This document shows, one piece after another, positions 8,106-17,166 of a DNA stretch of 51,110 nt. Below the pieces are notes generated by a model. The model ran no database searches. It saw only the letters and a program-made list of their open reading frames with translations, and was not told the origin of the DNA. Numbering within the stretch: the stretch's first letter is position 1; the number at the start of each line of letters is the position of its first letter. Both the position numbers and the translations under genes were made by a program. This DNA is from CALHVX01 sp964640725 (GTDB lineage: Bacteria > Pseudomonadota > Gammaproteobacteria > Pseudomonadales > Azotimanducaceae): contig CAZXIJ010000029.1 of assembly GCA_964640725.1 (NCBI GenBank), positions 1 to 51,110 on the forward strand, written 5' to 3'.

Positions 8106-8888
8106 TCAGTTGTCGCCGAACAGGTCGCCCAGGCCGCCGAGCACAGAGCCCTCGCCCTTGGACCCGCCCACGGACGCGGCGCGCATGACGCGGTTGGCGA
8201 GCCGGGAGAACGGCAGGCTCTGCAGATACACCGTGCCCGTGCCGCGCAGCGTGGCCAGGAACATGCCCTCGCCGCCAAAGACCATGGACTTCAGATTGCC
8301 GGCCCGTTCGATGTCGTAGTCGATACCGGGGCTGAAGGCGGCGATGCAGCCCGTGTCCACCCGCAGGGTCTCGTTGTTGAGCTGCCGCTTGATCACGGTG
8401 CCGCCCACGTGCACGAAGGCTTTGCCGTCGCCGCGCAGCCGCTGCAGGATGAAGCCCTCGCCGCCGAAGAAGCCGGCGCCGAGTTTGCGGTGAAAGGCGA
8501 TGTCGATGCTGGTGCCAAAGGCCGCGCACAGGAAGGCGTCCTTCTGGCAGATCAGCTCCTGGCCGATTTCTGCCATGTCGATCGGAATGATTTTGCCTGG
8601 GTACGGCGCTGCGAAAGCCACGCGTTTCTTGCCCTGACCAGAGTTGCTGAAGTGGGTCATGAAGATCGACTCGCCGGTCAGCACTCGCTTGCCCACGTTC
8701 ATGAGCGAATCCAGCATGCCGCCGGCAGGCTTGGAGCCGTCGCCCATCTTGGTCTCGAAGGAAATGCCGTCCTCCATGTAGTTCATGGCGCCGGCTTCTG
8801 CGATCACCACCTCGCTCGGATCCAGTTCGACCTCAACGATCTGCATGTCGTCGCCGAAAATTTCGTAGTCGACTTCGTGGCACTTCAT
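8106..8888 (-). CDS. AIM24 family protein (TIGR00266)
   Basis: A 260-residue beta-rich protein. It has the N-terminal YEIFGDDMQIVEVELDP, AGAMNYMEDGI and the repeated GEGFILQRLRGDGKAFVH / GEGMFLATLRGTGTVYLQ units of the AIM24/TIGR00266 trimeric beta-barrel family. It ends in a Gly-rich LGGLGDLFGDN tail. ATG 8888 has AAGGA seven bases upstream. Bacterial members are soluble and of unknown function; mitochondrial AIM24 affects respiratory-chain organisation. It is divergent from a GST gene across 52 bases. Confidence 0.85.
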   Translation of the reverse strand: MKCHEVDYEIFGDDMQIVEVELDPSEVVIAEAGAMNYMEDGISFETKMGDGSKPAGGMLDSLMNVGKRVLTGESIFMTHFSNSGQGKKRVAFAAPYPGKIIPIDMAEIGQELICQKDAFLCAAFGTSIDIAFHRKLGAGFFGGEGFILQRLRGDGKAFVHVGGTVIKRQLNNETLRVDTGCIAAFSPGIDYDIERAGNLKSMVFGGEGMFLATLRGTGTVYLQSLPFSRLANRVMRAASVGGSKGEGSVLGGLGDLFGDN

Positions 8889-8940
8889 GTCCGTTCCTTG
8901 GCACAGTTGAGAGGTAGCAATCATCGCGCTTGGAGCCCCC

Positions 8941-9603
8941 ATGATCCAGATTTACGGTCGCCGCAATTCCCTGAACGTGCAGAAGGTACTCTGGACCCTC
9001 GACGAGCTGGCTCTGCCGTTCGAGCGACACGACGTGGCCGGTTCCTTCGGTTTTCCGGCGGGCTACGAGCAGCTGAACCCCAACCAGGTGGTGCCGACGC
9101 TCATCGACGGCGATCTGACCCTGTGGGAATCCAACGCCTGCGTGCGCTACCTGGCCCAGCGCTACGGCGCGGGTACCCTGGCGCCGGCAGATCCCGCGGC
9201 CCGAGCCCGGGCCGACCAGTGGATGGAGTGGCAGCGGGGCGACATCGAGGCGGCGTTTTTTGGCGTGTTCCTGCCCATGATCCGCATGCCCTTCGATCCG
9301 GCCCAGCAGCCCGGGATCGATCGTGCCGTGGGCCGGCTGAACCGCTGCTTCGAGCTGCTGGATGCTCAGTTGGCAGGGCAGCCCCATGTGGCGGGTCCGG
9401 ATTTTTCGATGGGCGATGTGCCCCTGGGCGCCATGGCGTATCGCTACTTCGAACTCCAGATCGAGCGCCCGGTACTGCCCAACGTGGCGCGTTGGTACGG
9501 AGCGCTGCGCCAGCGGGACGCGTACGTGCGGCGGGTGATGATCGAATTCGGACGTAACCTCGAGGAGTGGCTGGCCCTGGAGAAGGCTGGCGCGGGGCTG
9601 TAG
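8941..9603 (+). CDS. Glutathione S-transferase
   Basis: A 220-residue canonical GST. The N-terminal MIQIYGRRNSLNVQKVLW places the catalytic Ser in the theta/beta-like position. NPNQVVPTLIDG contains the cis-Pro, and WESNACVRYLAQRYG is the glutathione gamma-glutamyl-binding segment. The C-terminal domain contains GPDFSMGDVPLGA. It probably conjugates or reduces small electrophiles with glutathione in the cytoplasm. It is the third GST-fold gene within 9 kb, but clearly of a different subfamily from the other two. Confidence 0.9.
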   Translation: MIQIYGRRNSLNVQKVLWTLDELALPFERHDVAGSFGFPAGYEQLNPNQVVPTLIDGDLTLWESNACVRYLAQRYGAGTLAPADPAARARADQWMEWQRGDIEAAFFGVFLPMIRMPFDPAQQPGIDRAVGRLNRCFELLDAQLAGQPHVAGPDFSMGDVPLGAMAYRYFELQIERPVLPNVARWYGALRQRDAYVRRVMIEFGRNLEEWLALEKAGAGL

Positions 9604-9604
9604 G

Positions 9605-9624
9605 TTCTCGCTATGGGGCGAGAA
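9605..9624 (+). terminator. Hairpin after the GST gene
   Basis: TTCTCGC-TATGGG-GCGAGAA forms a 7-base stem two bases after the GST stop codon. It is positioned as a terminator but lacks a T-tract. Confidence 0.4.
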
Positions 9625-9666
9625 AGTATGTAAATGCTAACTAACTGCTTTGTGCCGCGGTACCGG

Positions 9667-9696
9667 TTGTCCGGGCCTTTGACCCTGGGCTAGGCT
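9667..9696 (+). promoter_or_regulatory. Possible prlC promoter
   Basis: TTGTCC (9667-9672), an 18-base spacer and TAGGCT (9691-9696) lie 30 bases before the prlC start and resemble a sigma-70 promoter. Confidence 0.35.
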
Positions 9697-9726
9697 CCCG
9701 GGCCCGCTCGCAAGGATCGATACTGC

Positions 9727-11874
9727 ATGACTGTTTCTGCCGACGGCGCTACGGCGCTCGCGCACCTTCAGGAAACCGGCTCCTTTGGTCCGCTGGCGCA
9801 CCTGCCGGACTGGTCACGGTTCTCGGCGGACCAGGTAGGCCCCGCCCTGCTGGCGCTGCTCGCCCAAAGCGAGGCCGAATTTGACGCTCTGGAGTCCAGC
9901 CTGAAAGACACTGCCCTGAGCTGGGCGACAGTGATGGATCCGCTGGAGCAGCTCCATGACCGGCTCGGTCAGCTGTTCGGTTGGACCATGCACCTGATCA
10001 GCGTCAAATATTCTGACGAACTGCAGGCAGCCTATGACGCGGCGCGGCCGGGGTACGTGCAGCTGGCTAACCGCATGGCCCAGAGCCGGGCCCTGTACGA
10101 CGCCATGGTGGCGCTGCGGGACGGGCCGGAGGGCGAGCGCCTGAACCCGGTTCGTGCCCGGATCCTGTCCGAGAGTATCCGCGGGATGGCCCGCAGCGGC
10201 GTGCATCTGACCGGGGCCGAGCGCGAGCGCTACCAGGCCCTGCAGGACGAGCTGTCAGAGCTGTCGAATCGCTTCTCTACCAACCTGGTTAAAGAGGAGC
10301 AGACCGCGCGGGTTGCGGTCACCGATCGAGCAGAGCTCGATGGCATACCGGATGCCGTGATCGCCCAGGCCGCCGACACCGCGCGGCAGGATGGCGTCGA
10401 GGGCGCCAGCGAGGCCGCAGGCCCGTGGCACTTTGTCGTGAACGGGGTGAACTACATGGCCGTCGCCCAGCTCGGCCAGCACCGGGGCCTGCGGGAGCGG
10501 TTCTATCGAGCTTTCCGGCAGCGCGGCACCAGCGGCGACTACGACAACCGTCCGGTGGTGGAACAGATCCTGGCCCGGCGCCAGGAGGCCTCGATGTTGC
10601 TGGGCTTTCCGCACTACGCGGCGTACAGCGTCGATGCCAAAATGGCTGGGGACACCAGCGCAGTCTGGGACCTCATGGCTCAGCTGGAGACCGCGGCGCG
10701 GCCCGCGGCGATTCGCGAGCGGGAGGCCCTCGAGCGCTTCATGCGCGAACAGCAGCAAGAACCCGACGCGACCCTTGCGCCCTGGGACGTCACCTTCTGG
10801 GCGGAGCGACAGCAGGAGGCGCTGTATGGCTACGACAGCGAAGCCCTGCGCGACTACTTCCAGCTGCCCAGAGTGCTCGACGGGCTCTTTGAGCTGGTGC
10901 AAACCCTTTACGGCGTGACCGTTCGGCGTGCTGCCCAGGATGCGGTGGCGGTCTGGGACGATAGCGTCGAGTTCTTCGAGGTGCTGCGGGATGGCGCGGT
11001 GATCGCCGGCTTTTACGTCGACCCCTTTGCGCGCCCGGGAGAAAAGCGCGGCGGGGCCTGGATGAACGATGTGGTCGGCCGCTCCCGCATGCTGGCTGCC
11101 GCCGGCGCGCAGGCCAGCCTGCCCGTGGCCTTGTTTGTTATGAACGCGCGGCCCCCGGCCGACGGTAAACCGGGGCTGATGTCCCTGGACGAAGTCCGCA
11201 CGCTGTTTCACGAGTTTGGTCACGCCACCCAGCACATGTTTACCCAGGTCGACGAAGGCGGCGCCTCGGGCATGAACCTGGTGGAGTGGGACGCGGTCGA
11301 GCTCGCCAGCCAGTTCAACGAGTACTGGATGGACTACGCGCCCTTTCTGCAGGGCCTGTCGGCGCATGTGGAGACCGGTAAGCCGCTGGATGACGAGCTG
11401 GCGGACCGGATTATCAGCAGCGCGCGTTTCATGAGCGGAACGGCAACCTTGCGCCAGCTGCAGTTTGCCAAGACCGACATGCTGCTCCACGAACGCTACG
11501 GCATTCCCGGCGGGGCCAGCTCGGCAACCCCGGCCGCGCTGGAGCGCGCGGTGGCGAAGGAGACCGTGGTCATGCCGCTGCTCGAAGACGAGTCCCAGCT
11601 GCCCGCCTTTGGACACCTGTTTGCCGGCGGCTACGCGGCCGGCTACTACTCCTACAAGTGGGCCGAAGTACTCGCGGCGGACGCTTTTGCCGCCTTTCGG
11701 GAGGTCGGTCTGGACAACACCGAAGCGGTGCGGGCCGTTGCCAAGCGGTTTCACGATACGGTGCTGGCGCTGGGCGGCAGTGCGCCGGCAGCGGAGGTCT
11801 ACCGGCGCTTTCGCGGACGCGACGCGACGCCGGATGCGCTCCTGGCGGATCAGGGTCTGCTCGAAGCCTCCTGA
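9727..11874 (+). CDS. prlC: Oligopeptidase A (M3 family zinc metallopeptidase)
   Basis: A 715-residue cytoplasmic M3 peptidase that would degrade short peptides, including released signal peptides. The zinc site FHEFGHATQH is near residue 495, with the third ligand in the VELASQFNE segment about 28 residues later. The large helical N-terminal half and the C-terminal FAGGYAAGYYSYKWAE are diagnostic. It is slightly longer than E. coli PrlC (680). AAGGAT lies before ATG 9727. It is a monocistronic gene with its own likely promoter and a hairpin downstream. Confidence 0.92.
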   Translation: MTVSADGATALAHLQETGSFGPLAHLPDWSRFSADQVGPALLALLAQSEAEFDALESSLKDTALSWATVMDPLEQLHDRLGQLFGWTMHLISVKYSDELQAAYDAARPGYVQLANRMAQSRALYDAMVALRDGPEGERLNPVRARILSESIRGMARSGVHLTGAERERYQALQDELSELSNRFSTNLVKEEQTARVAVTDRAELDGIPDAVIAQAADTARQDGVEGASEAAGPWHFVVNGVNYMAVAQLGQHRGLRERFYRAFRQRGTSGDYDNRPVVEQILARRQEASMLLGFPHYAAYSVDAKMAGDTSAVWDLMAQLETAARPAAIREREALERFMREQQQEPDATLAPWDVTFWAERQQEALYGYDSEALRDYFQLPRVLDGLFELVQTLYGVTVRRAAQDAVAVWDDSVEFFEVLRDGAVIAGFYVDPFARPGEKRGGAWMNDVVGRSRMLAAAGAQASLPVALFVMNARPPADGKPGLMSLDEVRTLFHEFGHATQHMFTQVDEGGASGMNLVEWDAVELASQFNEYWMDYAPFLQGLSAHVETGKPLDDELADRIISSARFMSGTATLRQLQFAKTDMLLHERYGIPGGASSATPAALERAVAKETVVMPLLEDESQLPAFGHLFAGGYAAGYYSYKWAEVLAADAFAAFREVGLDNTEAVRAVAKRFHDTVLALGGSAPAAEVYRRFRGRDATPDALLADQGLLEAS

Positions 11875-11976
11875 CCCTGGCCGGGCGAGAACCGGTTCAC
11901 AGATTTTGCGTTTCCCGGCGGCGAGCGCCTCCGGGCCGCGCGATTACCGGCTCAGGGTGTGAAGCGTGCGCGGTGA

Positions 11977-11996
11977 TCTGGCAGTGCTCTGCCAGA
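11977..11996. terminator. Hairpin between convergent prlC and the beta-lactamase-family gene
   Basis: TCTGGCAG-TGCT-CTGCCAGA is a perfect 8-base stem with a 4-base loop, about 100 bases after prlC and 43 bases after the convergent gene. It could serve both strands. There is no strong U-tract on either side. Confidence 0.5.
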
Positions 11997-12038
11997 CTCA
12001 TTGTATGCGTACAGGCAGTCGCTCCGACACCCCGACGT

Positions 12039-13210
12039 CTACGGTCGATCTCGCTCCCGGAATCGATGCGCGGCTGATCGAGGACCTTTACCTCCAGGCA
12101 CCGGCCGGGGCTCCCCGGGCGCTCGGATCAGGCCTTCGATGGCACGGTTGGGTAAAAAGCTGTTGTCCCAGGGCTTGTCCTGGCCGGGTCGGCCCCCGAG
12201 GCGCAGCACGATCAGATCCTCCGTCGGAACGATGTACACCACCTGGTGCCCGTTGCCGTCGAACAGGAACAGGTCCTGCGCGAGATACGGTTCGCTGTGC
12301 GCGGTGAGCCCGATCTTCAGGTCCGGGTTGGCGGCGCCGCGTCCAGGCACGTAGGGACCGGCGACGTAGACCCCCATGCCGGCATGGATGTTCTGGGGGG
12401 CCGGCGTTTTCATCGCCTGCACGTAGCCCGGCGGCAGCAGCTGCCGGCCGGCAAAGGCGCCGTCCTGCAGCAGCAGGATCGCCAGCCGCAGCCAGGTTTC
12501 CGTCGGCAACAGAATGCAGCAGCCGGAGTGCGCGAGGCCCTCCGGCCGGTTGACCCAGACGCTGCCGCCTTGAGCGCCCAGCGGTATCAGCACCTGCTCG
12601 GTGAGCCAGCGGCCGTAGCGCTGCCCGGTCGCGCGCTCGATGATCACGGCAACCAGCTCGGAGTTGGCGTTGGCGTAGTCATAGCGGCTGCCTGGGGTCG
12701 TGACCAGCGGGTACTCGTTAACGATGACCTCGCCGTGCCGGGGGTGCAGGTAAGCCCGGCTCAGCACGTCCTCCGGCCCCGTCGGCCGGCCCTGGGGCAG
12801 CAGCCCGGAGCGCATCTGGAGGAGGAAGCGCAAGGTGATAGCGGCCTTGTCGGTGCCTCGCCATGCGGGAACGAAATCTGCGACGCTCTGGTCGNNNNNN
12901 NNNNNNNNNNNNNNNNNNNNNNNNNNNNNNNNNNNNNNNNNNNNNNNNNNNNNNNNNNNNNNNNNNNNNNNNNNNNNNNNNNNNNNNNNNNNNNAGCGGC
13001 CTTGTCGGTGCCTCGCCATGCGGGAACGAAATCTGCGACGCTCTGGTCGAGGCTGTCGATATGGCCGGCCTGTATGGCGCGCCCGATGGCAACGACGCTC
13101 AGCGGTTTGGCCAGGGAGCGGGACACGATGGGCGTGTCCGGCTGCGCCGATGCCGATTCGTACCCCCTTAAGGCGCGTCCGTCGCGCGACCCTGTGCCGG
13201 TTTCCCGCAC
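12039..13210 (-). CDS. Beta-lactamase-family serine hydrolase (split by a false gap)
   Basis: Frame and sequence are continuous once the 100 Ns and one copy of the flanking 55-base duplication are removed (155 bases), giving about 338 residues. S32-L-A-K35 is the catalytic SxxK, YANANSE supplies the Tyr-x-Asn motif, and the C-terminal half (PLGAQGGSVWVNRPEG, LLPTETWLRLAILLL) is typical of class C beta-lactamase/esterase-fold hydrolases. Only 31 residues precede the nucleophile, fewer than usual, and an in-frame TAG two codons before GTG 13210 prevents extension. No export signal is seen. True beta-lactamase activity should not be assumed; esterase or peptidase activity is as likely. Confidence 0.8.
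12840..13049. other. 100-N scaffold gap flanked by an exact 55-base duplication
   Basis: Bases 12840-12894, immediately left of the Ns, are identical to 12995-13049, immediately right. Two contig ends sharing a 55-base overlap were joined with 100 Ns instead of being merged. Collapsing the duplicate brings the two halves of the hydrolase into one frame (155 mod 3 = 2, exactly the frame offset between the halves). Confidence 0.92.
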
Positions 13211-13251
13211 TCGCTAGCCTGCAGGCTCGAAGTTGCCTCGGGAATCTGGCC

Positions 13252-13776
13252 ATGACCTTTGCTGAAGTCTTTGCCCTGGACGCCTGGATCCGCGGAATAT
13301 GGGGGGGCGCGCACTTTCTGGCGGCCCTGACCGCGTTGCTGCTCGGGCCCTACATTCTCGCGGCCCGCAAAGGGGATCGCCGCCATCGCTGGCTCGGCCG
13401 CGGCTGGCTGGTGCTGATGCTGGCGGTCGACCTCAGCGCGCTGTCCATGTACGACCTGCACGGGCGCCCGAACCTGTTTCATTTCTTTGCGCTGCTGAGC
13501 CTGTCTGCGGTGATCCCGGGCTTCCTGTCGATCCGCCGCTACCGCCGGACCGGCGCCGCGGCGGATCTTGCCGGGCACCAGATCAGCATGCACTGGGCTT
13601 ACTTCGGGCTTGCCGCCGCCGGGGTCTGGCAGGTCGCAACCCGAGCTCTGACCGTGCTCGGAGCGGGCTCCTTTGGCGGCATCCTGGCCGTGCTCGGCGT
13701 GCTGACCTTTGCCGTCAGCCTGTGGTTTTCCCGCTTTTTGAATCGACGCTTTGCGGCCGCTGTGCCCGTGCCCTGA
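13252..13776 (+). CDS. DUF2306-like multi-pass membrane protein
   Basis: A 174-residue integral membrane protein with about four to five hydrophobic segments: WGGAHFLAALTALLLGPYIL, WLVLMLAVDLSALSM, FHFFALLSLSAVIPGFL, and two near the C-terminus. The GDRRHRWLGRGW loop after the first segment and the HQISMHWAYFGL segment are typical of DUF2306-type proteins of unknown function. ATG 13252 begins the first membrane segment. It diverges from the beta-lactamase-family gene across about 40 bases. Confidence 0.78.
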   Translation: MTFAEVFALDAWIRGIWGGAHFLAALTALLLGPYILAARKGDRRHRWLGRGWLVLMLAVDLSALSMYDLHGRPNLFHFFALLSLSAVIPGFLSIRRYRRTGAAADLAGHQISMHWAYFGLAAAGVWQVATRALTVLGAGSFGGILAVLGVLTFAVSLWFSRFLNRRFAAAVPVP

Positions 13777-13840
13777 CCGCCCCGCCGGTGCAGGGGCTCT
13801 GCTAAGCTAGCCGGCCCTTTGCACAGCCCCCTGCGCCCCG

Positions 13841-16045
13841 ATGGACGTCACCCACATCTTCGAAGGACTGAACGAGCGCCAGCGCGAAGCAGTCTGCGCG
13901 CCCATGGGGAACGCCCTGGTGATTGCCGGTGCCGGCAGCGGCAAAACGCGTGTGCTCGTGCACCGCATCGCCTGGCTGGTCGAGGCGGAGAACGTGTCTC
14001 CCCACGGTATTCTGGCCGTCACCTTTACCAACAAGGCGGCGGCGGAGATGCGCCTGCGCACAGAAGCGCTGCTCAACATGTCCGCCCGCAGCATGTGGGT
14101 GGGCACCTTTCACGGGCTGGCCCACCGGCTGCTGCGCATGCATTGGCAGGAAGCGAAGCTGCCGCAGAACTTTCAGATCCTGGATGCCGACGACCAGCTA
14201 CGGCTGGTCAAGCGTGTCATGCGCACCCTCGATATCGACGAGCAGAAGTGGCCGGCGCGGCAGGCGGTGTGGTTCATCAACGGTGCTAAGGACGAAGGCA
14301 AGCGCGCCGCCGAGGTGCCGGCCGGCGATGACCTGTACCAGATCACGCACAAGCGCATCTACGAAAGCTACGAAGCGCTGTGCCAGCAGGGCGGCCTGGT
14401 CGACTTTGCGGAGCTGCTGCTGCGCAGCCACGAGCTGTGGCTGAACGACCCGGCGCTGCTGGCCCACTATCAGGGCCGTTTCTCGCAGATCCTGGTGGAC
14501 GAGTTCCAGGACACCAACACCATTCAGTACGCCTGGCTGCGCGTGCTGGCCGGCCGGCAGTGCAACATTATGGCGGTGGGCGATGACGACCAGTCCATTT
14601 ACGGCTGGCGCGGCGCCAAGATCGAGAACATTCACCGCTTTGGCCAGGACTTCGGCGATGTGCAGACGATCCGTCTGGAGCAGAACTACCGGTCCACAAG
14701 CACGATTCTGAAAGCCGCCAACGGCCTCATTGCCCGCAACACGGACCGGCTCGGCAAAGAGCTGTGGACCGAGGGCGAGGACGGCGAGCCGATTCGCCTG
14801 TACAGCGGCTACAACGACCTGGACGAGGCGCGGTTTATCGCAGAGCGCGCCAGGGACTGGGTCAGCGGCGGCGGCAGCCCGGACGAGATCGCCGTGCTCT
14901 ATCGCAGCAACGCGCAGTCCCGGGTGCTGGAAGAGTCGTTCCTTCGTGCTGATCTGCCGTACCGAATTTACGGCGGCCAGCGCTTTTTCGAGCGGGTCGA
15001 GATCAAGAACGCGCTGGCCTACATGCGCCTGATGCAGGACCGCAACTCCGACACCGCGTTCGAGCGTGTTGTGAACGTGCCGACCCGCGGTATTGGCGAC
15101 AAAACGGTCGAAGCCATTCGCAGCTCGGCCCGCCGCCGCGGCGTCTCCCTGTGGCAGGCCTGCCAGGACGCGCTGCTGGAAGGCGAGTTCACGGGCCGCG
15201 TGGCCGGCAAGGTGGCGGAGTTCATGCAGCTGATCGAGAAGCTTGCGAACGCGACCAGCGAGCTGCCCCTGCACGAGGTTGCCGATGTCTGTGTCCAGGA
15301 CAGCGGGCTGTACGACTACCACGGCAAGGAACGCGGCGAGCGCGGCATGGCGCGCAAGGAAAACCTCGAGGAACTGGTGTCCGCCTGCCGACAGTTCAAC
15401 GGCGAGATGGTCTTTCCCGTGGCCGAAGGCACCGGCGAGCAGGACAGCAACGTCGCCGAGATCAGCGAGCTGCAGGAGTTTCTCGATTCCGTGGCCCTGG
15501 ACTCGGGCGAGCGCCAGGCCGAGCCTGGCCCGGCGGTGCAGATGATGACCCTGCACTCCGCCAAGGGGCTGGAGTTCCCCCTGGTGTTTCTGGCGGGCAT
15601 GGAAGAAAACCTGTTCCCGCACCGCATGTCGGCAGAGGAGCCGGGGCGGCTGGAAGAAGAGCGGCGCCTGGCCTATGTCGGCATTACCCGGGCCATGCAG
15701 CAGCTGTACCTGACCCACGCCGAGACGCGCCGCCTGCACGGCAACGACAGCTACAACCGGCCGTCGCGCTTTCTGCTGGAGATCCCCAGCGAGCTGATTC
15801 AGGAAGTCCGGGTCAAGAATACGGTCGAGCGGCCTTACAGCGGCAGCACTACTCGCAGCAGTCTCTTTGCCGAAGACGATGCGCCCCTGCGCATGGGCCA
15901 GCGCGTCCAGCACGCCAAGTTCGGCGAAGGCGTGGTGCTGCAGTGCGAGGGCAGCGGCGACCGCGCCCGGGTCGAAGTGAACTTTGCCAGCGCCGGGGCC
16001 AAGTGGCTCATGCTGGGCTACGCGAATCTGACGGCTCTGGACTGA
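13841..16045 (+). CDS. uvrD: DNA helicase II (UvrD)
   Basis: A 734-residue superfamily 1A 3'-5' helicase used in nucleotide-excision and mismatch repair. All motifs are present: Walker A GAGSGKTRV, Walker B VDEFQDTN, motif III DDDQSIYGWRGA, motif IV QNYRS, motif V LHSAKGLEFPLVF and motif VI RRLAYVGITRA. The C-terminal tail GQRVQHAKFGEGVVL is the UvrD/PcrA Tudor-like domain that contacts partners, and separates it from Rep. It is probably transcribed alone or with the following TRAP gene, whose start is 21 bases downstream. Confidence 0.96.
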   Translation: MDVTHIFEGLNERQREAVCAPMGNALVIAGAGSGKTRVLVHRIAWLVEAENVSPHGILAVTFTNKAAAEMRLRTEALLNMSARSMWVGTFHGLAHRLLRMHWQEAKLPQNFQILDADDQLRLVKRVMRTLDIDEQKWPARQAVWFINGAKDEGKRAAEVPAGDDLYQITHKRIYESYEALCQQGGLVDFAELLLRSHELWLNDPALLAHYQGRFSQILVDEFQDTNTIQYAWLRVLAGRQCNIMAVGDDDQSIYGWRGAKIENIHRFGQDFGDVQTIRLEQNYRSTSTILKAANGLIARNTDRLGKELWTEGEDGEPIRLYSGYNDLDEARFIAERARDWVSGGGSPDEIAVLYRSNAQSRVLEESFLRADLPYRIYGGQRFFERVEIKNALAYMRLMQDRNSDTAFERVVNVPTRGIGDKTVEAIRSSARRRGVSLWQACQDALLEGEFTGRVAGKVAEFMQLIEKLANATSELPLHEVADVCVQDSGLYDYHGKERGERGMARKENLEELVSACRQFNGEMVFPVAEGTGEQDSNVAEISELQEFLDSVALDSGERQAEPGPAVQMMTLHSAKGLEFPLVFLAGMEENLFPHRMSAEEPGRLEEERRLAYVGITRAMQQLYLTHAETRRLHGNDSYNRPSRFLLEIPSELIQEVRVKNTVERPYSGSTTRSSLFAEDDAPLRMGQRVQHAKFGEGVVLQCEGSGDRARVEVNFASAGAKWLMLGYANLTALD

Positions 16046-16066
16046 GCCTGACCAGGAGGACTTTCT

Positions 16067-17158
16067 GTGCGACAGCGATTGGGATTACTGGTAGCCGGGG
16101 CGTTGCTGCTGGCCGGGTGTGGCCAGCCTGCCGCCGAAAGCGCTGCCGGCGCCGCGCCAGCGGCTGAACAGAAAGTCTATCGCTGGCGTCTGATCACCAC
16201 CTGGCCCAAGAACCTGCCCGGGCTGGGCACGGCGCCGGAGAACCTGGCGAACCGGCTGCGGGAGATGAGCAACGGCCGGCTGGATATCAAGGTCTATGGT
16301 GCCGGGGAGCTGGTCGGTGCCTTTGAAGTGTTCGACGCCGTGTCTCAGGGCACGGCGCAAATGGGGCACGGCGCGGCCTACTACTGGCGCGGCAAGATGC
16401 CGGTCGCCGCCATGTTCGCGACCGTGCCGTTCGGCATGAACGCCCAGGAGATGAACGGCTGGCTGCACTACGGCGGCGGCATGGACCTGTGGCGCCGGCT
16501 GTATGACCGCTTCAATCTGATCCCGCTGGCCAGCGGCAATACCGGCGTGCAGATGGCCGGCTGGTTTAACAAGGAGATCAACAGCGTTCGTGACCTGAAG
16601 GGGCTACGTATGCGAATTCCCGGCCTCGGCGGCGAAGTGCTGCAGCGCGCCGGCGGGGTGGCCGTGTCTTTGCCCGGCGATCAGGTCTTCACGTCCCTGC
16701 AAACCGGCGTCATCGACGCGACGGAGTGGGTGGGCCCCTACAACGACCTGGCCCTTGGCCTGCACAGCATTGCCAAGTACTACTACTACCCGGGCTGGCA
16801 CGAGCCGGGCCCGACCCTGGAGGCCATCGTCAACAAGGACGCCTGGGACAGCCTGCCGCGGGACCTGCAGCTGATGATCGAGACGGCGTCGCGCATGGTG
16901 AACGAAGACATGCTGTCGGAGTTCGTGGCGCGCAACAACGCCGCGCTGCAGACCTTGATCAACGAACATGGCGTGGAGCTGCGCCGCCTGCCCGACGATG
17001 TGCTCGCCCGGCTGCGAGACCTGTCTGAGCAGGTGGTGCGCGAAGCGGTGGGCGACGACGAACTGGCGCTCGAGATCTACGAGTCTTACACGCAGTTTCT
17101 GAAAGAAGTGAAGGCCTACCACGCGGTGTCCGAGCAGGCTTACCTGGAAGTGCGGTAG
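16067..17158 (+). CDS. TRAP transporter substrate-binding protein, TakP-like (DctP family)
   Basis: A 363-residue extracytoplasmic binding protein. The N-terminus LLVAGALLLAGCGQ is a lipoprotein signal (Cys18-19). The mature part has ITTWPKNLPGLG, the carboxylate-binding Arg segment KGLRMRIPGLGG, and the TakP-type signature EWVGPYNDLALG followed by YYYYPGWHEPGP. TakP relatives bind 2-oxoacids and related monocarboxylates with a cation. GTG 16067 has AGGAGGA six bases upstream. No membrane subunits are adjacent; a DctQ/DctM pair lies 20 kb away at 36.4-38.3 kb on the other strand and is the obvious candidate partner. Confidence 0.88.
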   Translation: MRQRLGLLVAGALLLAGCGQPAAESAAGAAPAAEQKVYRWRLITTWPKNLPGLGTAPENLANRLREMSNGRLDIKVYGAGELVGAFEVFDAVSQGTAQMGHGAAYYWRGKMPVAAMFATVPFGMNAQEMNGWLHYGGGMDLWRRLYDRFNLIPLASGNTGVQMAGWFNKEINSVRDLKGLRMRIPGLGGEVLQRAGGVAVSLPGDQVFTSLQTGVIDATEWVGPYNDLALGLHSIAKYYYYPGWHEPGPTLEAIVNKDAWDSLPRDLQLMIETASRMVNEDMLSEFVARNNAALQTLINEHGVELRRLPDDVLARLRDLSEQVVREAVGDDELALEIYESYTQFLKEVKAYHAVSEQAYLEVR

Positions 17159-17166
17159 CGATCGGC

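Noticed and set aside
12039..13253. A frameshifted beta-lactamase pseudogene
   Set aside because: The apparent frame change equals the 155 bases added by the scaffold artefact; the merged gene is intact.
13790..13836. Inverted repeat (GCAGGGGCT / AGCCCCCTGC) as a terminator before uvrD
   Set aside because: The loop is long and the structure would overlap the uvrD leader; not convincing as either terminator or operator.
14198..15913. A 571-codon minus-strand frame inside uvrD
   Set aside because: It is the antisense of an intact helicase gene, with no recognisable motif.
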